This document shows positions 36,792 to 46,248 of a stretch of 64,000 nucleotides of DNA, one piece after another. Every line of letters begins with the position of its first letter. Positions within the stretch are counted from its first letter, which is position 1. Made by a program: the position numbers and the translations under genes. A model generated the notes under the pieces. It did not search any database. It was not told where the DNA came from and saw only the letters and a list, made by a program, of their open reading frames with translations. This DNA is from Bog-756 sp963806455 (GTDB taxonomy: Bacteria; Actinomycetota; Acidimicrobiia; Acidimicrobiales; RAAP-2): assembly GCA_963806455.1 (NCBI GenBank), contig CAWDXZ010000006.1:1-64000 (forward strand), read 5' to 3'.

Positions 36792-36912
36792 GGTGCGTCG
36801 AGGTTATGGTGACGGATGTGCCGGGACAACTGACAGTTGTTCCTCACCCGGGTGCCTGGCACACTCGGCTCCACCCGGCGGCTCATCCGCCGTCCGGAGG
36901 AGGGAGGACGAC

Positions 36913-37551
36913 ATGAGCCTGCGAGTCGTGGGAGCCGGACTGGGTCGGACGGGTACGCACTCGCTGAAGCTGGCCTTCGAGCAGTTGCTCGGTGGGCCCT
37001 GCTACCACATGTTGGAGGTGATCAACCGCCCCGACCAGGCTGAGGCCTGGGCTGCGGCCGTCGACGGCAAGATGCCGGATTGGGAATCGTTCCTCGGTGC
37101 GTACGTGGCCACCGTCGACTGGCCGGCAGCAGCGTTCTGGCGGGAGCTTGCCGCGTCGGCCCCGGAGGCCGTGGTGGTCCTGTCCTCCCGCGACCCGGAA
37201 GCCTGGTGGGAAAGCGCATCACAGACGATCTTCTCCGTGCTGGCTCGTGGCGCTCCCCCGGATGACCCCGGAGGCGTCGCCGAGTTGGCCATGATCACCG
37301 CTCTGATGGACCGCCGCTTCACCCCCGATTGGAACGATCGCCAGGCGGCCATCCGGGCGTACAACGCACACAACGAGGAGGTTCGTCGATCGGTGCCGTC
37401 GTCGCGGTTGCTGGAGTGGCACCCGGGGGACGGGTGGGGACCGCTGTGCACAGCGCTCGGCGTCGATGTCCCCTCCATGCCGTTTCCCCACGTGAACACG
37501 ATGTCGGACTTCCGGGCGTTCACCGGGCTCGACCCTGAGGCGGCGCACTGA
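36913..37551 (+). CDS. Sulfotransferase-family protein
   Basis: The 212-residue protein has the P-loop-like PAPS-binding start MSLRVVGAGLGRTGTHSLKL and VLSSRDPEAWWES, the second conserved motif with the Ser/Arg that bind the 3'-phosphate. The C-terminal FPHVNTMSDF is typical of this small sulfotransferase family. It should transfer sulfate from PAPS to an alcohol or sugar. ATG 36913 follows a GGAGGAGGGAGG purine tract. Confidence 0.88.
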   Translation: MSLRVVGAGLGRTGTHSLKLAFEQLLGGPCYHMLEVINRPDQAEAWAAAVDGKMPDWESFLGAYVATVDWPAAAFWRELAASAPEAVVVLSSRDPEAWWESASQTIFSVLARGAPPDDPGGVAELAMITALMDRRFTPDWNDRQAAIRAYNAHNEEVRRSVPSSRLLEWHPGDGWGPLCTALGVDVPSMPFPHVNTMSDFRAFTGLDPEAAH

Positions 37552-37694
37552 TGGCTCGCCCTCCGGCCCGGGGCCGGCTCGCCGAGTGAGCTCCAACCCG
37601 GGGTCGGACTGACGAAGTAGCCTGGGAGCGGAGCGCCGGGAAGTCTGGTCGGCACGGGGTCGCCTCTGGTGGCTGCCCACGGTGGAGGCCCGCA

Positions 37695-39121
37695 GTGACC
37701 GAACCGAAGACGATCCACAACGCCCGGGGGGTTACGGGGCTTCAGCTCGCGGGCCGAAAGAGGATCCCCAGCTGGCGCGTCGAGGCCCTGGGGACCACCT
37801 TCTGGGTGGTCCCCACCCTGATGATCGTGGTGGCGGGGGTGCTCTTTGCTCTCACCTTCGAAATCGATTGGGCCGCGGACCACCGTCACCTCAGCTTGCC
37901 GTGGCGGGTGAGGACGGGAAGTGCCGACGCCGGCCGTCAGGTCCTGATCGCCATAGCGGCAGCCATCATCACGACCGTCGGAGTGGTGTTCTCGATCACC
38001 ATCCTGGCCCTGACCCTGGCGTCACAGCAGTTCGGGCCACGGATGATGCGCAACTTCATCCGGGATCCCGGCAACCAGCTGACCCTGGGGATCTTCGTCG
38101 GGACCTTCGTCTACTCGGTGCTCGCCCTGGGATCCATCAGCACACTGCCCGGCGGTGACTTCGTGCCCCATCTCACCATCACCCGTGGCCGAAGCCCTCC
38201 TGCTGGTCGACCTGGTGGTGCTCATCTACTTCATCCATCACATCGCCAAGTCCATTCAGCTCCCGGAAGTGATCGCCGGCATCGCCCGATCTCGACCGGG
38301 CAATCGATGCCGAGTTCCCCGACAGCCGGTCGCCGGACGAGGAGCATTCCGAAGGCACCCCGGCCGAGGTCACCGATCTGCTCGAGAAGTTGAGCCAGCG
38401 AGGTGGGGATGTCACCGCCAAGCAGAGCGGGTACCTGCAGTACGTCAGCTACGGTCGGCTGATCGACATCGCCGAGACCTTGGATAGCGTCATCCGCCTC
38501 GCGCATCGGCCCGGGCACTTCGTGGTGGCCAACCGTCGACTGGCGACGGTCTGGCCCGCCGGTGCGGCCGGCCAGGTTGCCACCGCTCTGTAGAAAGCCC
38601 ACGTGACCGGGCCCCATCGGACGCTCACCCAGGACCCGGTGTTCGCCATCGACCAACTGGTCGAGATCGCCATCCGGGCGCTGTCGCCCGCCGTCAACGA
38701 CACGTTCACGGCCCTCACCTGCATCGACTGGATCTCAGCCGGACTGTCGAAGATCTCGGCGAGGACGCTCGAGGAGGGCATCTATCGCGGAAAGACCGGC
38801 AAGATCCGGCTCATCGAGTCCGACCCGAGCTACAGCCGGATGGTGAATCGCGCCTTCGACAAGATCCGCCAGGCGGCACGAGGGATGCCCGCCGTGGTGA
38901 TCCGGCTGCTCGACGCGCTCTCCCATGTGGCAGAGAACAGTTCGACCTCCTGGCAGCGGGCGATCCTCGTGCGACAAGCCGAGATGATCCTTCGGGGCGC
39001 CGAGGAGGAGGTTCGCGAACCGAACGACCTGGCGGACATCCGCTTCCGATTCGGCCGGATGATGGAGGCCTCCGCCGTCATGGATGACCCCTCCCGGCCG
39101 GCCCCGGAAGCCGCCATCTGA
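37695..39121 (+). pseudogene. DUF2254 membrane protein, disrupted by two shifts and one stop
   Basis: Joined, the protein is about 475 residues. Two N-terminal membrane helices (VVPTLMIVVAGVLFALTF and IAIAAAIITTVGVVFSITIL) are followed by SQQFGPRMMRNFIRD, two more helices and the C-terminal domain with RTLTQDPVFAIDQLVEIAIR and ALSPAVNDTFTAL. The frame shifts near 38185 (in ACCCGTGG) and near 38290, and a TAG at 38591-38593 interrupts the second half in frame. Two indels fit sequencing error; the stop needs another explanation. Function of DUF2254 proteins is unknown. Confidence 0.8.
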
Positions 39122-39235
39122 CTGACCCGGACGAGTCACCGTCGAAGCGGCCCGGGGTGCCCGGCGACCTTCAGATACCCGGGCGCTGGGTCGGTTGGTA
39201 GGACGAGCAGCGCCGGCTACGCCGAGCAGCGCCGG

Positions 39236-39670
39236 CTAGGCCGTCTTGGCGATCAACACGTGACAACCGGAGTTGTGAGCCACACTGTTCGGGACAGACC
39301 CGAGGATCCGCCGCGCCCCCTGCATGCCCTTGCTGCCCACCACGATCAGATCGGCGCCCACCTCGTCGGCGAGATGAACAATGACGTCGGCCGGAGAGCC
39401 CGATCCGATGTGGGTCTGCACCTCCGCCCCTTCGATGGCTCCGGCCACTTCCTCGAGCATGTGCTGGGCGGCAACATGCCTGTGTGCCGCGCCGCTGGAC
39501 GGATCGCCGACACCCATGCCCCCGAGCGGTACGGCAACTCCCCCGGGAGTCGTCACCGCAGCCACCAGGTGCAACTTGGCACTGTTGCGGCGAGCCAGCT
39601 CGGCGGCCAATTCGACGGCCGCACCTGCCGTGTCCGAGCCGTCTGTTCCGACAACGATCGTTGAGAACAT
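39236..39670 (-). CDS. Universal stress protein (UspA family)
   Basis: The 144-residue protein starts MFSTIVVGTDGSDTAGAAVE and ends with the ATP-binding loop VGSKGMQGARRILGSVPNSV, followed by HNSGCHVLIAKT. The family gives protection under stress, with ATP binding. The ATG is preceded by GGGAG. The stop lies within one of two 16-base direct copies (39204-39219 and 39223-39238). Confidence 0.93.
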   Translation of the reverse strand: MFSTIVVGTDGSDTAGAAVELAAELARRNSAKLHLVAAVTTPGGVAVPLGGMGVGDPSSGAAHRHVAAQHMLEEVAGAIEGAEVQTHIGSGSPADVIVHLADEVGADLIVVGSKGMQGARRILGSVPNSVAHNSGCHVLIAKTA

Positions 39671-39888
39671 CGCTCCCGCCTCCCTTGACACTGGACCTGA
39701 CGTCGGAATGCATAGTAGCGGACCCCAAACCGCCGTTTCGGCCCCACCCTCGGGGCCCGGCCCGGCCGGGCCTCCGGGGACGAGGAGGGGTGATTTCGAC
39801 ACTTCGGGTGACCCATCTGTCATCGGAGGCGAGCACGGAACAACGACCGTCATCGTCGTCACGGACCGCCGGTGGATGACGCCGGCCG

Positions 39889-40732
39889 TCAGGGGAGCTC
39901 GGGCGCGGGCAAGCCGATGGGATTCGGGAAGGGGATGTCCCCCGACCTGGTGATCGTCGTGGCCAGCGAAGCCAACAGGCGCATGGCCTCATCCATCTCC
40001 CGGCTGGAGAGGGCACGGTATGGCTGTTCGGCGAGCTGGTCCGTCTTTTGCTCGATGATGCCGCGCAGCTGGCGCCCAGCGCCCGTCGCCTCTCCGGCTG
40101 GGTTGAGCAGACCGCGACCTCTCAATCCTTCGGACACCGATGCCCCACCCCCTGTTGTCCCTCAGGACGTGGGCCGGGAGGCCCTCCGTGGCGGCGAACA
40201 GGACGAGAGCCTCACACGGGCCCACCTCGGCCTCGGTGAGCACCGCCACATGGCCATCACCCCGATGCTCCCGCAAGGTCGTCGCCGCCTGCCAGAGCCC
40301 TCCGAGCCTGTCCCTTCCGCCGACATCGCGGTTGGCGGCGAACAGGGGCCGGCCCCCCGTACCCCCGCGGTCGATGGCCCTGTTGAGGATCGGAAGCAGT
40401 GTCCGAGCCAGTTCCTCGGCCTCCGGCACGAGGCGCCGCAGCGCCGTGGCCGCCGACTGCTGGCGAACCGACAAAATCGTATCGGGGCTGGACAAGGCCC
40501 ACGCGTCCGGGATGGACCGGCGGACCATGGCTGGGTGAAAATTGAAGAAGGTTGCCTCGACGACCATCGGGGCCACCGACCCCATGGGTGCTGCCCGGCC
40601 GGCGAAATAGCCCATCCAGAACCCCCGCAGCCCTGCACTCTTCAGGCCGTTTCGGCACTCGGGCGAGAAGTCGGTCACCGCATGGATGGCTTCGATGCGA
40701 TGCCACACCGTCCTGGCCAGGGCCCTTTCCAC
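39889..40732 (-). CDS. SCO6745-family protein, frameshifted near the C-terminus
   Basis: The first 200 residues match actinobacterial SCO6745-type proteins: WHRIEAIHAVTDFSPECRNG, GFWMGYFAGRAAPMG, VVEATFFNFHPAMVRRSIPD and GHVAVLTEAEVGPCEALVLF. The family end continues in another frame after a shift near 40110-40140: GLLNPAGEATGAGRQLRGII and EQKTDQLAEQP, stopping at 39889. The function is not established; it is a helical soluble protein. GTG 40732 is the likely start. It is divergent from msrB, 135 bases away. Confidence 0.75.
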
Positions 40733-40867
40733 CAGACCATCATTCCAGCCGGTCGCCGTTCGATTCGGTCCCACCCCGATACCGCCCCCGCCGGAAATCA
40801 AAATGGGCCACGAGCGGTTGACCAGGAGCGGGGTGTGAACGCGGGACCATATGGCAGAGGAGCCCAG

Positions 40868-41341
40868 GTGACAGATGGCTATGGCAAGGACCCAGGAGCA
40901 GTTGCGAGACTGACCCCCACGCAGTACGAGGTCACCCAACAAGGAAGTACCGAACCGGCATTCGACAACGAATTCTGGGACAAGAAAGAGTCCGGTATCT
41001 ACGTCGACGTGGTCTCCGGTGAGCCTCTGTTCGCCTCCCAGCACAAGTTCGACAGCGGATGTGGGTGGCCGAGCTTCACGATTCCGATCGAACCGAGCAA
41101 TGTCGTGGAGAACGAGGATCGGAGCCATGGGATGACCCGGACCGAGGTGCGCTCGACCCACGCGGACAGTCACCTCGGCCACGTCTTCAACGATGGACCC
41201 GCCGATCAAGGCGGTCTTCGTTACTGCATCAACTCGGCGTCACTTCGATTCGTGCCCTTCGAAGACCTCGATGCCGAGGGTTACGGTGAGTACCGCAAGC
41301 TTTTCGACCGACCCATGACACAGGAGAGTGCGAAACAGTGA
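40868..41341 (+). CDS. msrB: Peptide-methionine (R)-S-oxide reductase MsrB
   Basis: The 157-residue protein repairs the R-sulfoxide of methionine. Catalytic Cys120 lies in LRYCINSASLRF and resolving Cys65 in SGCGWPSF; HLGHVFNDGP is also present. The zinc-binding CxxC pairs of many MsrB proteins are absent, so this is the zinc-free form. GTG 40868 is preceded by GAGGAG. Its stop overlaps the msrA GTG, so the two stereospecific repair enzymes are co-translated. Confidence 0.94.
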   Translation: MTDGYGKDPGAVARLTPTQYEVTQQGSTEPAFDNEFWDKKESGIYVDVVSGEPLFASQHKFDSGCGWPSFTIPIEPSNVVENEDRSHGMTRTEVRSTHADSHLGHVFNDGPADQGGLRYCINSASLRFVPFEDLDAEGYGEYRKLFDRPMTQESAKQ

Positions 41342-41853
41342 CAACGAACAAGGCAATCCTGGCCGGAGGCTGCTTCTGGGGAATGCAGGACCTCATCCGG
41401 AAGCGACCGGGCATCCTCTCGACCCGGGTCGGGTATACCGGGGGCGACGTTGCGAACGCCACCTATCGGAACCATGGCAATCATGCCGAGGCGATCGAGA
41501 TCACCTTCGACCCGCACCAGACGTCCTATCGTGAACTGCTCGAGTTCTTCTTCCAGATTCACGATCCCACCACGCCGAACAGGCAGGGAAACGATATCGG
41601 CGCGAGCTACCGCTCAGCGATCTTCTATCTCGATGAGGAACAACGCCGTGTCGCCGAGGACACCATCGCCGATGTCGAAGCCTCTGGCCTTTGGCCCGGA
41701 AGCGTTGTGACCGAAGTCGAGCCGGCAGGCCCCTTCTGGGAGGCAGAGCCTGAGCACCAGGACTACCTGGAGCACTACCCGAACGGCTACACCTGTCATT
41801 TCCCCCGCCCGGGATGGGTGTTGCCCCACCGGAGCGAGGCCGTCGCCGGCTGA
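41338..41853 (+). CDS. msrA: Peptide-methionine (S)-S-oxide reductase MsrA
   Basis: The 171-residue enzyme has catalytic Cys12 in the GGCFWG motif, RVGYTGGDVANATYRNHGNH, and FFQIHDPTTPNRQGNDIG. It repairs the S-sulfoxide of methionine and complements MsrB upstream. GTG 41338 forms a GTGA overlap with msrB. Confidence 0.95.
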   Translation: MTTNKAILAGGCFWGMQDLIRKRPGILSTRVGYTGGDVANATYRNHGNHAEAIEITFDPHQTSYRELLEFFFQIHDPTTPNRQGNDIGASYRSAIFYLDEEQRRVAEDTIADVEASGLWPGSVVTEVEPAGPFWEAEPEHQDYLEHYPNGYTCHFPRPGWVLPHRSEAVAG

Positions 41854-41980
41854 GGGCGGCTGGTCCGTGCATGTTCGGCGGGGCAGTGCCACCCGGCTAC
41901 ATGCCGTGGCGACACGACGGGCCGCTTTCGAAGGGCCGGGGACGGTCACGGCGTTTGCCGGCAGGAGAAAGCCGGTAAGC

Positions 41981-42016
41981 GCTCCACCAAAGGCTCTACC
42001 AAAGGCTCCACCAAAG
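41981..42016 (+). repeat. Three tandem copies of GCTC(C/T)ACCAAAG
   Basis: Three 12-base units differ at only one position (C, T, C) and end 21 bases before the hydrolase GTG. They may be a slipped duplication, a regulator site array or part of the 5' leader. Confidence 0.7.
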
Positions 42017-42037
42017 CAGGAACGCTAGCCTTTTGAG

Positions 42038-43087
42038 GTGAGCGCGTCGGCAGCAGGGAACGATCGGTCGCAGGCGTGGCTCGAACGGGGCACATTCTAC
42101 TCGTGGCGGCCAGTGTCGAAAGAGTCGACGGGCCGAGAAGTCCGCATCTTTCATGTCGAAGTCGGGTCCCCGAATGCTCCCCCTCTGCTGCTCGTGCACG
42201 GATTCCCGACGAGCAGCATCGACTGGTACGACGTCGTCGGCCCGTTGGCTGAGCGGTTCCACGTCAGCCTCCTGGACTTCCCCGGGTACGGGTTTTCGGA
42301 CAAGCCCTGGAATTGGCAGTACAGCCTGGCATCCGATGCCGAGCTGCTTCGGCACCATCTCCTGGAGGTGTTGGATGTCGATCGGTGCAGCATCCTCGCC
42401 CACGACCGGGGTGACAGTGTGGTGCTACTGCTCCATCACCTGGCCTCGCTGGATGCGGGCGAGCCGGCGTTCACTCTGGAGCACCTGGTGCTCACCAATG
42501 GAAACATCTTCTTGCCGCTCTCCAACCTGACCGATTTCCAGAAGATGGCATTGGGCCCATCCAGCGCGAATGCGGTCCTCGAGGTCCTCACGCCCGATGC
42601 GCTGGCTGAGGGTCTCGGAACCACAACGTTCACGCCTCCACGAGGACCCGACGATCCCACTGTGGCCGCCCTTGCGACCACATTCTCCTTCGATGACGGC
42701 ATTTCCGTGCTCCACCAGACGATCCAGTATCTGCGGGAGCGGGCCGAGCACGAGGTGACGTGGCTCCATTCGCTCGCGACTTCCCCGACTCCCACCACAA
42801 TCGTCTGGGGCATGTGCGACACCGTGTCGCCGGTGCGGGTCGGGTTCTATGTCTGGGAGCACTATCTGCGGACGAAGCCCGGATCCAACGAGCTATGGCT
42901 GATACCCGGCGCCAACCACTACCTTCAGAACGATCGTCCGGACGCATTCATTGACGTGGTCGTGGCGTCGCTGGAACGCACCGGGCCGCAGGCGCCGGGG
43001 CCTGTCAGTGACGCGCCCGGCGCGCCGGTTCGGGTTGATCACTCGTCGCCCAGGCTTCCGGCCGCGACCGACACCTTCGTCCTCTGA
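42038..43087 (+). CDS. Alpha/beta hydrolase, haloalkane dehalogenase/epoxide hydrolase type
   Basis: The 349-residue protein has the oxyanion segment LLVHGFPTSSIDW, LLDFPGYGFSDKP, and a nucleophile elbow AHDRGDS in which Asp123 takes the place of the catalytic Asp of dehalogenases and epoxide hydrolases. A C-terminal His lies in IPGANHYLQ near residue 301. It probably hydrolyses a carbon-halogen or epoxide bond, but the substrate is unknown. GTG 42038 is preceded by TTTTGAG. A 45-residue Pro/Ala-rich tail follows the fold. Confidence 0.85.
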   Translation: MSASAAGNDRSQAWLERGTFYSWRPVSKESTGREVRIFHVEVGSPNAPPLLLVHGFPTSSIDWYDVVGPLAERFHVSLLDFPGYGFSDKPWNWQYSLASDAELLRHHLLEVLDVDRCSILAHDRGDSVVLLLHHLASLDAGEPAFTLEHLVLTNGNIFLPLSNLTDFQKMALGPSSANAVLEVLTPDALAEGLGTTTFTPPRGPDDPTVAALATTFSFDDGISVLHQTIQYLRERAEHEVTWLHSLATSPTPTTIVWGMCDTVSPVRVGFYVWEHYLRTKPGSNELWLIPGANHYLQNDRPDAFIDVVVASLERTGPQAPGPVSDAPGAPVRVDHSSPRLPAATDTFVL

Positions 43088-43190
43088 AGAAGCAGGTGCC
43101 GCCCGGGACGATGGTCGGGTGAGATCATGCCCAGGGCAGAGATGGGTGTAGCCGGTTGACACTGCGAACAGGCCAGCAGGTCAGGGCACA

Positions 43191-44066
43191 ATGGACCTAG
43201 TGGGACTCGATGCTGTCGCCGAGGAGTTGTACGGGCTGCCGCTTGACGACTTCGTCCCGACTCGGAATGCCCGTGAGAAGCAGGCGAAAAGCACCGGCGA
43301 CGGGGAATTGGCTCGCCAGATCCACCGTCTGGCCAAGCCGAATGCCGTCGCCTGGCTGGTCAACCAGCTCGTCCGGCAGCACGATGACGATATCCGGGCT
43401 CTGCTGGCACTGGGGTCTGCCCTGCGCGAAGCGACCGCCTCGCTGTCCGGTGACCGTCTCCGCCAACTGTCGCACCAACAGCACGAAGCCGTACGCCGGC
43501 TCGTGCGGCAAGCCGAACAATTGGCGAACGCCGGCGGCCGGCAGGTCAGTACCGATGCAGCCCGGGGCCTCGAAGAGACCCTCTATGCCACTCTGGCCGA
43601 CCCGGATGCCGCTGACGCCGTCTCCGCCGGACGGCTCACGGCGGGACTGCGCTCCACCGGTTTCGCAAGCTTGGAGAGCACCAGCGGCCAACGGCCCCGC
43701 TCGGTGGCGAAAGTACCGTCCACGTCCAAGGCTCGGCCACGACCACACCAGCGCGATGGGGTGGAACGGCGGCGTGAGCGTGCTGAGTCGAAGGTCACCG
43801 GGGCAAAGTCGGCCGTCGACGTGGCCACCCGGGTTCGCGGGGAGGCGCTAGTCGCGCTGAAGCAGGTCGAGCAGTGTGAAGTCGACGCCAGGGGCCGGGC
43901 GGAGCAGCTGCGCCGAGACCTCCAGGAGGCGGCAGAGGACGAGGCCAGAGCGAAGGCCGATCGGCGGCAGGCCCAATCGGCGTTCAACCGTGCCGATCGG
44001 GAGGTGCAGGGTGCACAACGGCGACTCGTTGACGCGACGACAGAGCAGAACCGCTTGGCGGACTAG
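43191..44066 (+). CDS. Coiled-coil protein of unknown function
   Basis: The 291-residue protein begins with GLDAVAEELYGLPLDDFVPT and NAREKQAKSTGDGELARQIH, then KPNAVAWLVNQLVRQHDDD, a pattern I associate with uncharacterised actinobacterial proteins. Residues about 190-290 are a charged alpha-helical coiled coil. No membrane segment. ATG 43191 gives the conserved start; no strong ribosome site is visible. Confidence 0.75.
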   Translation: MDLVGLDAVAEELYGLPLDDFVPTRNAREKQAKSTGDGELARQIHRLAKPNAVAWLVNQLVRQHDDDIRALLALGSALREATASLSGDRLRQLSHQQHEAVRRLVRQAEQLANAGGRQVSTDAARGLEETLYATLADPDAADAVSAGRLTAGLRSTGFASLESTSGQRPRSVAKVPSTSKARPRPHQRDGVERRRERAESKVTGAKSAVDVATRVRGEALVALKQVEQCEVDARGRAEQLRRDLQEAAEDEARAKADRRQAQSAFNRADREVQGAQRRLVDATTEQNRLAD

Positions 44067-44212
44067 CGGTCCGAGCAGACACACGGCGGCCGACTCCTTT
44101 ACGGTCGAGCTTGAGCTCACCGTGTCATGACACCCGAGATCGCCGTCAGTCGCTGCGGCGACGTCAGTCCACACCGAGCGGCGATGGAACGATCTGGACC
44201 CCTCCGACAACG

Positions 44213-44636
44213 CTAGGTGGCGCGGTTTGGTTCGACACCGAGCGCGGCCAGCTTGTGCCAAGCCCGGATGACGATCAGCGGGTACATGCCCCGGTAGTAA
44301 GGAAGGGCGGCGCACACCTGGTGGATAGCTGCACCCCGGCTTCGGGCGAGCGTCGCGTCGTCGACCTCAAGGGCATCGAGAAATGCTCGACGGGACGCAG
44401 GTCACTTCGTGCTCCACCTGGTCCGTCGCCCAGTGGATACGAGGGAGGCGAACCACAAGGTCGTCGCCCAGCCGCCAGATGGCGTTGTCGGTGCCCCATA
44501 GCTCGTCCACTGTGAGGGGCCTGTCGGCAAGGTCGGGGAACTGTGAGACCAGGCAACGCCGGACGAGTGGTTCGCCCACCTCGATCTCCTCATCGTGCAT
44601 GGGCCGGGGCATCCCTGGAAGTCTCGTTGCTTCCAT
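44213..44636 (-). pseudogene. Aminoglycoside phosphotransferase-type kinase, internal deletion
   Basis: The N-terminal 70 residues of an APH-type kinase are clear (EVGEPLVRRCLVSQFPDLAD, ELWGTDNAIWRLGDDLVVRL). They are followed directly, in another frame, by the family's last 50 residues (VDDATLARSRGAAIHQVCAA, LPYYRGMYPLIVIRAWHKLA), ending with TAG at 44213. About 150 central residues with the HxDxxxxN catalytic loop are absent. This is a true deletion pseudogene, not a sequencing indel. Confidence 0.8.
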
Positions 44637-44989
44637 TCGGCACGTCGAGCGAAATCATTCGCCCAACCTTCAAGAGTGGAGTGAACGGCTCCAGCGGAAC
44701 AGCGAATCAGAGGTCCGCCGGTTATTTCGGATGTGCGCTGGTTCCGCCTGTCAATGCTGAAGCACGGTCAGAAGCCATGTCTCGCTGATGTGAGCGGTGA
44801 GTCGTCCCGGCCCTCGCCGATCCTGCACCAGGTCTGTGGTGCTGCCCCCACCAGCTGGCCGGCTCCGATGCGACACTGCCCTAGCGGTCTTCCTTGCCGT
44901 CACTCCCCGTGAGGTCACGGTGGCGCTGTCGGGAGGAAAGAACGCCCAGTCCGTCCCGTCGGAGGTGGTGGGACGATGACGCCTGTGAG
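44637..44989. other. Intergenic stretch without a convincing gene
   Basis: No open frame here has a ribosome site or resembles a protein. Base composition is lower in GC than the flanks. It may contain remnants upstream of the deleted kinase gene. Confidence 0.5.
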
Positions 44990-45650
44990 TTAGGTCGCCG
45001 GCTCTCCGATAGTCAAAGTGCTCGTTGATGCATCGAATGTCAGGCCTGAAATGGTGCCCGTCCCATCACCGAAGCATACGGAGTTGTAATTGTCCGAGGA
45101 GAGGGCTGTGAGGTTCAGGGTGCCAGATACATTGCCGGCGTAGGACCCCGTAGAGGTGCCATTGATGGCGCCTCCACTGGCGCCCACGCCACTGAGCTTG
45201 GTGTGTGACGTCGAAACCGGTGCCTCTCCACTCCATTCCTCAGTGTTCTTGAGGCCTCCGGACGGAACGAACCCATCCAGGCCGCAGGCAGCGATGACTC
45301 TCATCAGATGGCCCAGGTACTCGGTTTCCTGATGCTTGAAACGAACCGCGCTCCTGCCAACCATCGTCGCCGCGATTGGGTTCGGCTGAGGGATGTTGGA
45401 GTCGGGACCCGCGGAATTCGTCAATTGGAGATCAAACGTCGCGACTTCGACCCTCTCGCCTGCAGTGGGGATCGCCCCATACTCGCTCAGCGGCGGATTG
45501 AAGGAGACATCACCACCGACTGAACAAGTCAGTGTACCAGCGCCGGTGGGCTTTGCCGAGGCCGAAACCGGGCTGGCCATCGCGGTAACTCCGATACTGA
45601 CCGCTGGATAGGACAAAGGCTGTCATCAAAATCAGTTTGGTGTAGGTCAT
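44990..45650 (-). CDS. Secreted protein of unknown function, shift in the signal peptide
   Basis: The mature part (about 190 residues) is rich in Ser, Thr, Gly and Asn, with TGAGTLTCSVGGDVSFNPPL, FKHQETEYLGHLMRVIAACG and a repetitive SGVGASGGAINGTSTGSYAG stretch, looking like a beta-rich exported protein. The ATG at 45650 gives MTYTKLILMTAFVL, a signal-peptide start, but in a different frame from the following SIGVTAMASPVSASA. A one-base shift near 45605 joins them. A TTG start in the second frame would leave a poorer signal. Confidence 0.55.
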
Positions 45651-46073
45651 TGGGCCACCCATTCACGAGTCGACATCCGCAGTCGGGAATTGTACGTGGG
45701 AACGGCTCACGATTCTTTTGGGGTGGTCACCAGGAACCAAGGCGGAAAATCCGATGACAGGGAGCGCCCCATCCGCCCGACAGGTATCGGTGCCTTGACC
45801 TGAGTTGCGCATTGCGCAATGGCGGACTGAGTCGCCTACGTGCACGATGTCAAGCGCCGACGTGTCGACTTCCAGCACTCAAGGTTTGCGACGAAAGCCA
45901 ACATCAGGGTTACCCACCAATCCCAAGCCAGGAAGGCGTCAGGGGCGAGGGCGCCAGGTACGTGAGGGTGTCCTGCAGTACATTCGGCAGGGCGCCCCGA
46001 ACCCGGAACAGTCCTGGTCCGAGTTAGTGGGCCGTGCGGTCTGTGGGCCGTTGTCGGTGTGGGGCCGTGCGGT
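45651..46073. other. Intergenic left flank of the integrative element with tRNA-end copies
   Basis: No credible gene is present in these 423 bases. The right part holds imperfect copies of GTGGGCCGTGCGG, the first bases of the attachment repeat, at 46027-46039, 46043-46051 and 46059-46072 (one extra G), leading into attL at 46074. Confidence 0.6.
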
Positions 46074-46119
46074 GTGGGCCGTGCGGGACTTGAACCCACG
46101 ACCCCTTGCGTGTCATGCA
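46074..46119. repeat. attL, 46-base copy of the 3' half of tRNA-Val(GAC)
   Basis: Base-for-base identical to 61448-61493. It runs from one base past the tRNA 3' end through the T arm and anticodon loop into the anticodon stem, the usual extent of tyrosine-integrase crossover sites in tRNA genes. Beyond 46119 the tRNA sequence is lost, so this copy is not a functional tRNA. Confidence 0.93.
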
Positions 46120-46200
46120 CAGCCTAAGCACCCACGGTTCCCCTTAGTAGCCCTCTGAGCTGCTACGTTGTGGACCAGTGGGTTCCGGGGTGGGGACCGT

Positions 46201-46232
46201 AAGTGCCCCAAAGTGCCCCATCAAGTGCCCCA
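46201..46232 (+). repeat. Three AAGTGCCCCA repeats, candidate integrase arm sites
   Basis: Copies at 46201-46210, 46211-46220 and 46223-46232, between attL and the integrase start. A fourth copy in the same direction lies at 61376-61385 near attR. Placement at both ends of the element and nowhere else noticed fits arm-type sites for the integrase or excisionase. Confidence 0.6.
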
Positions 46233-46248
46233 TCGTCTGGAGGCCGGT

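Noticed and set aside
39204..39238. Two 16-base direct copies of CGAGCAGCGCCGGCTA at the end of the USP gene
   Set aside because: Most simply a small slipped duplication; the copies are not self-complementary enough to be a terminator and no further copies were noticed.
45805..46158. Plus-strand frame of 117 codons across attL
   Set aside because: It runs through tRNA-derived sequence and contains tRNA-shadow residues (RDLNPRPLACHAQ), a known false gene pattern.
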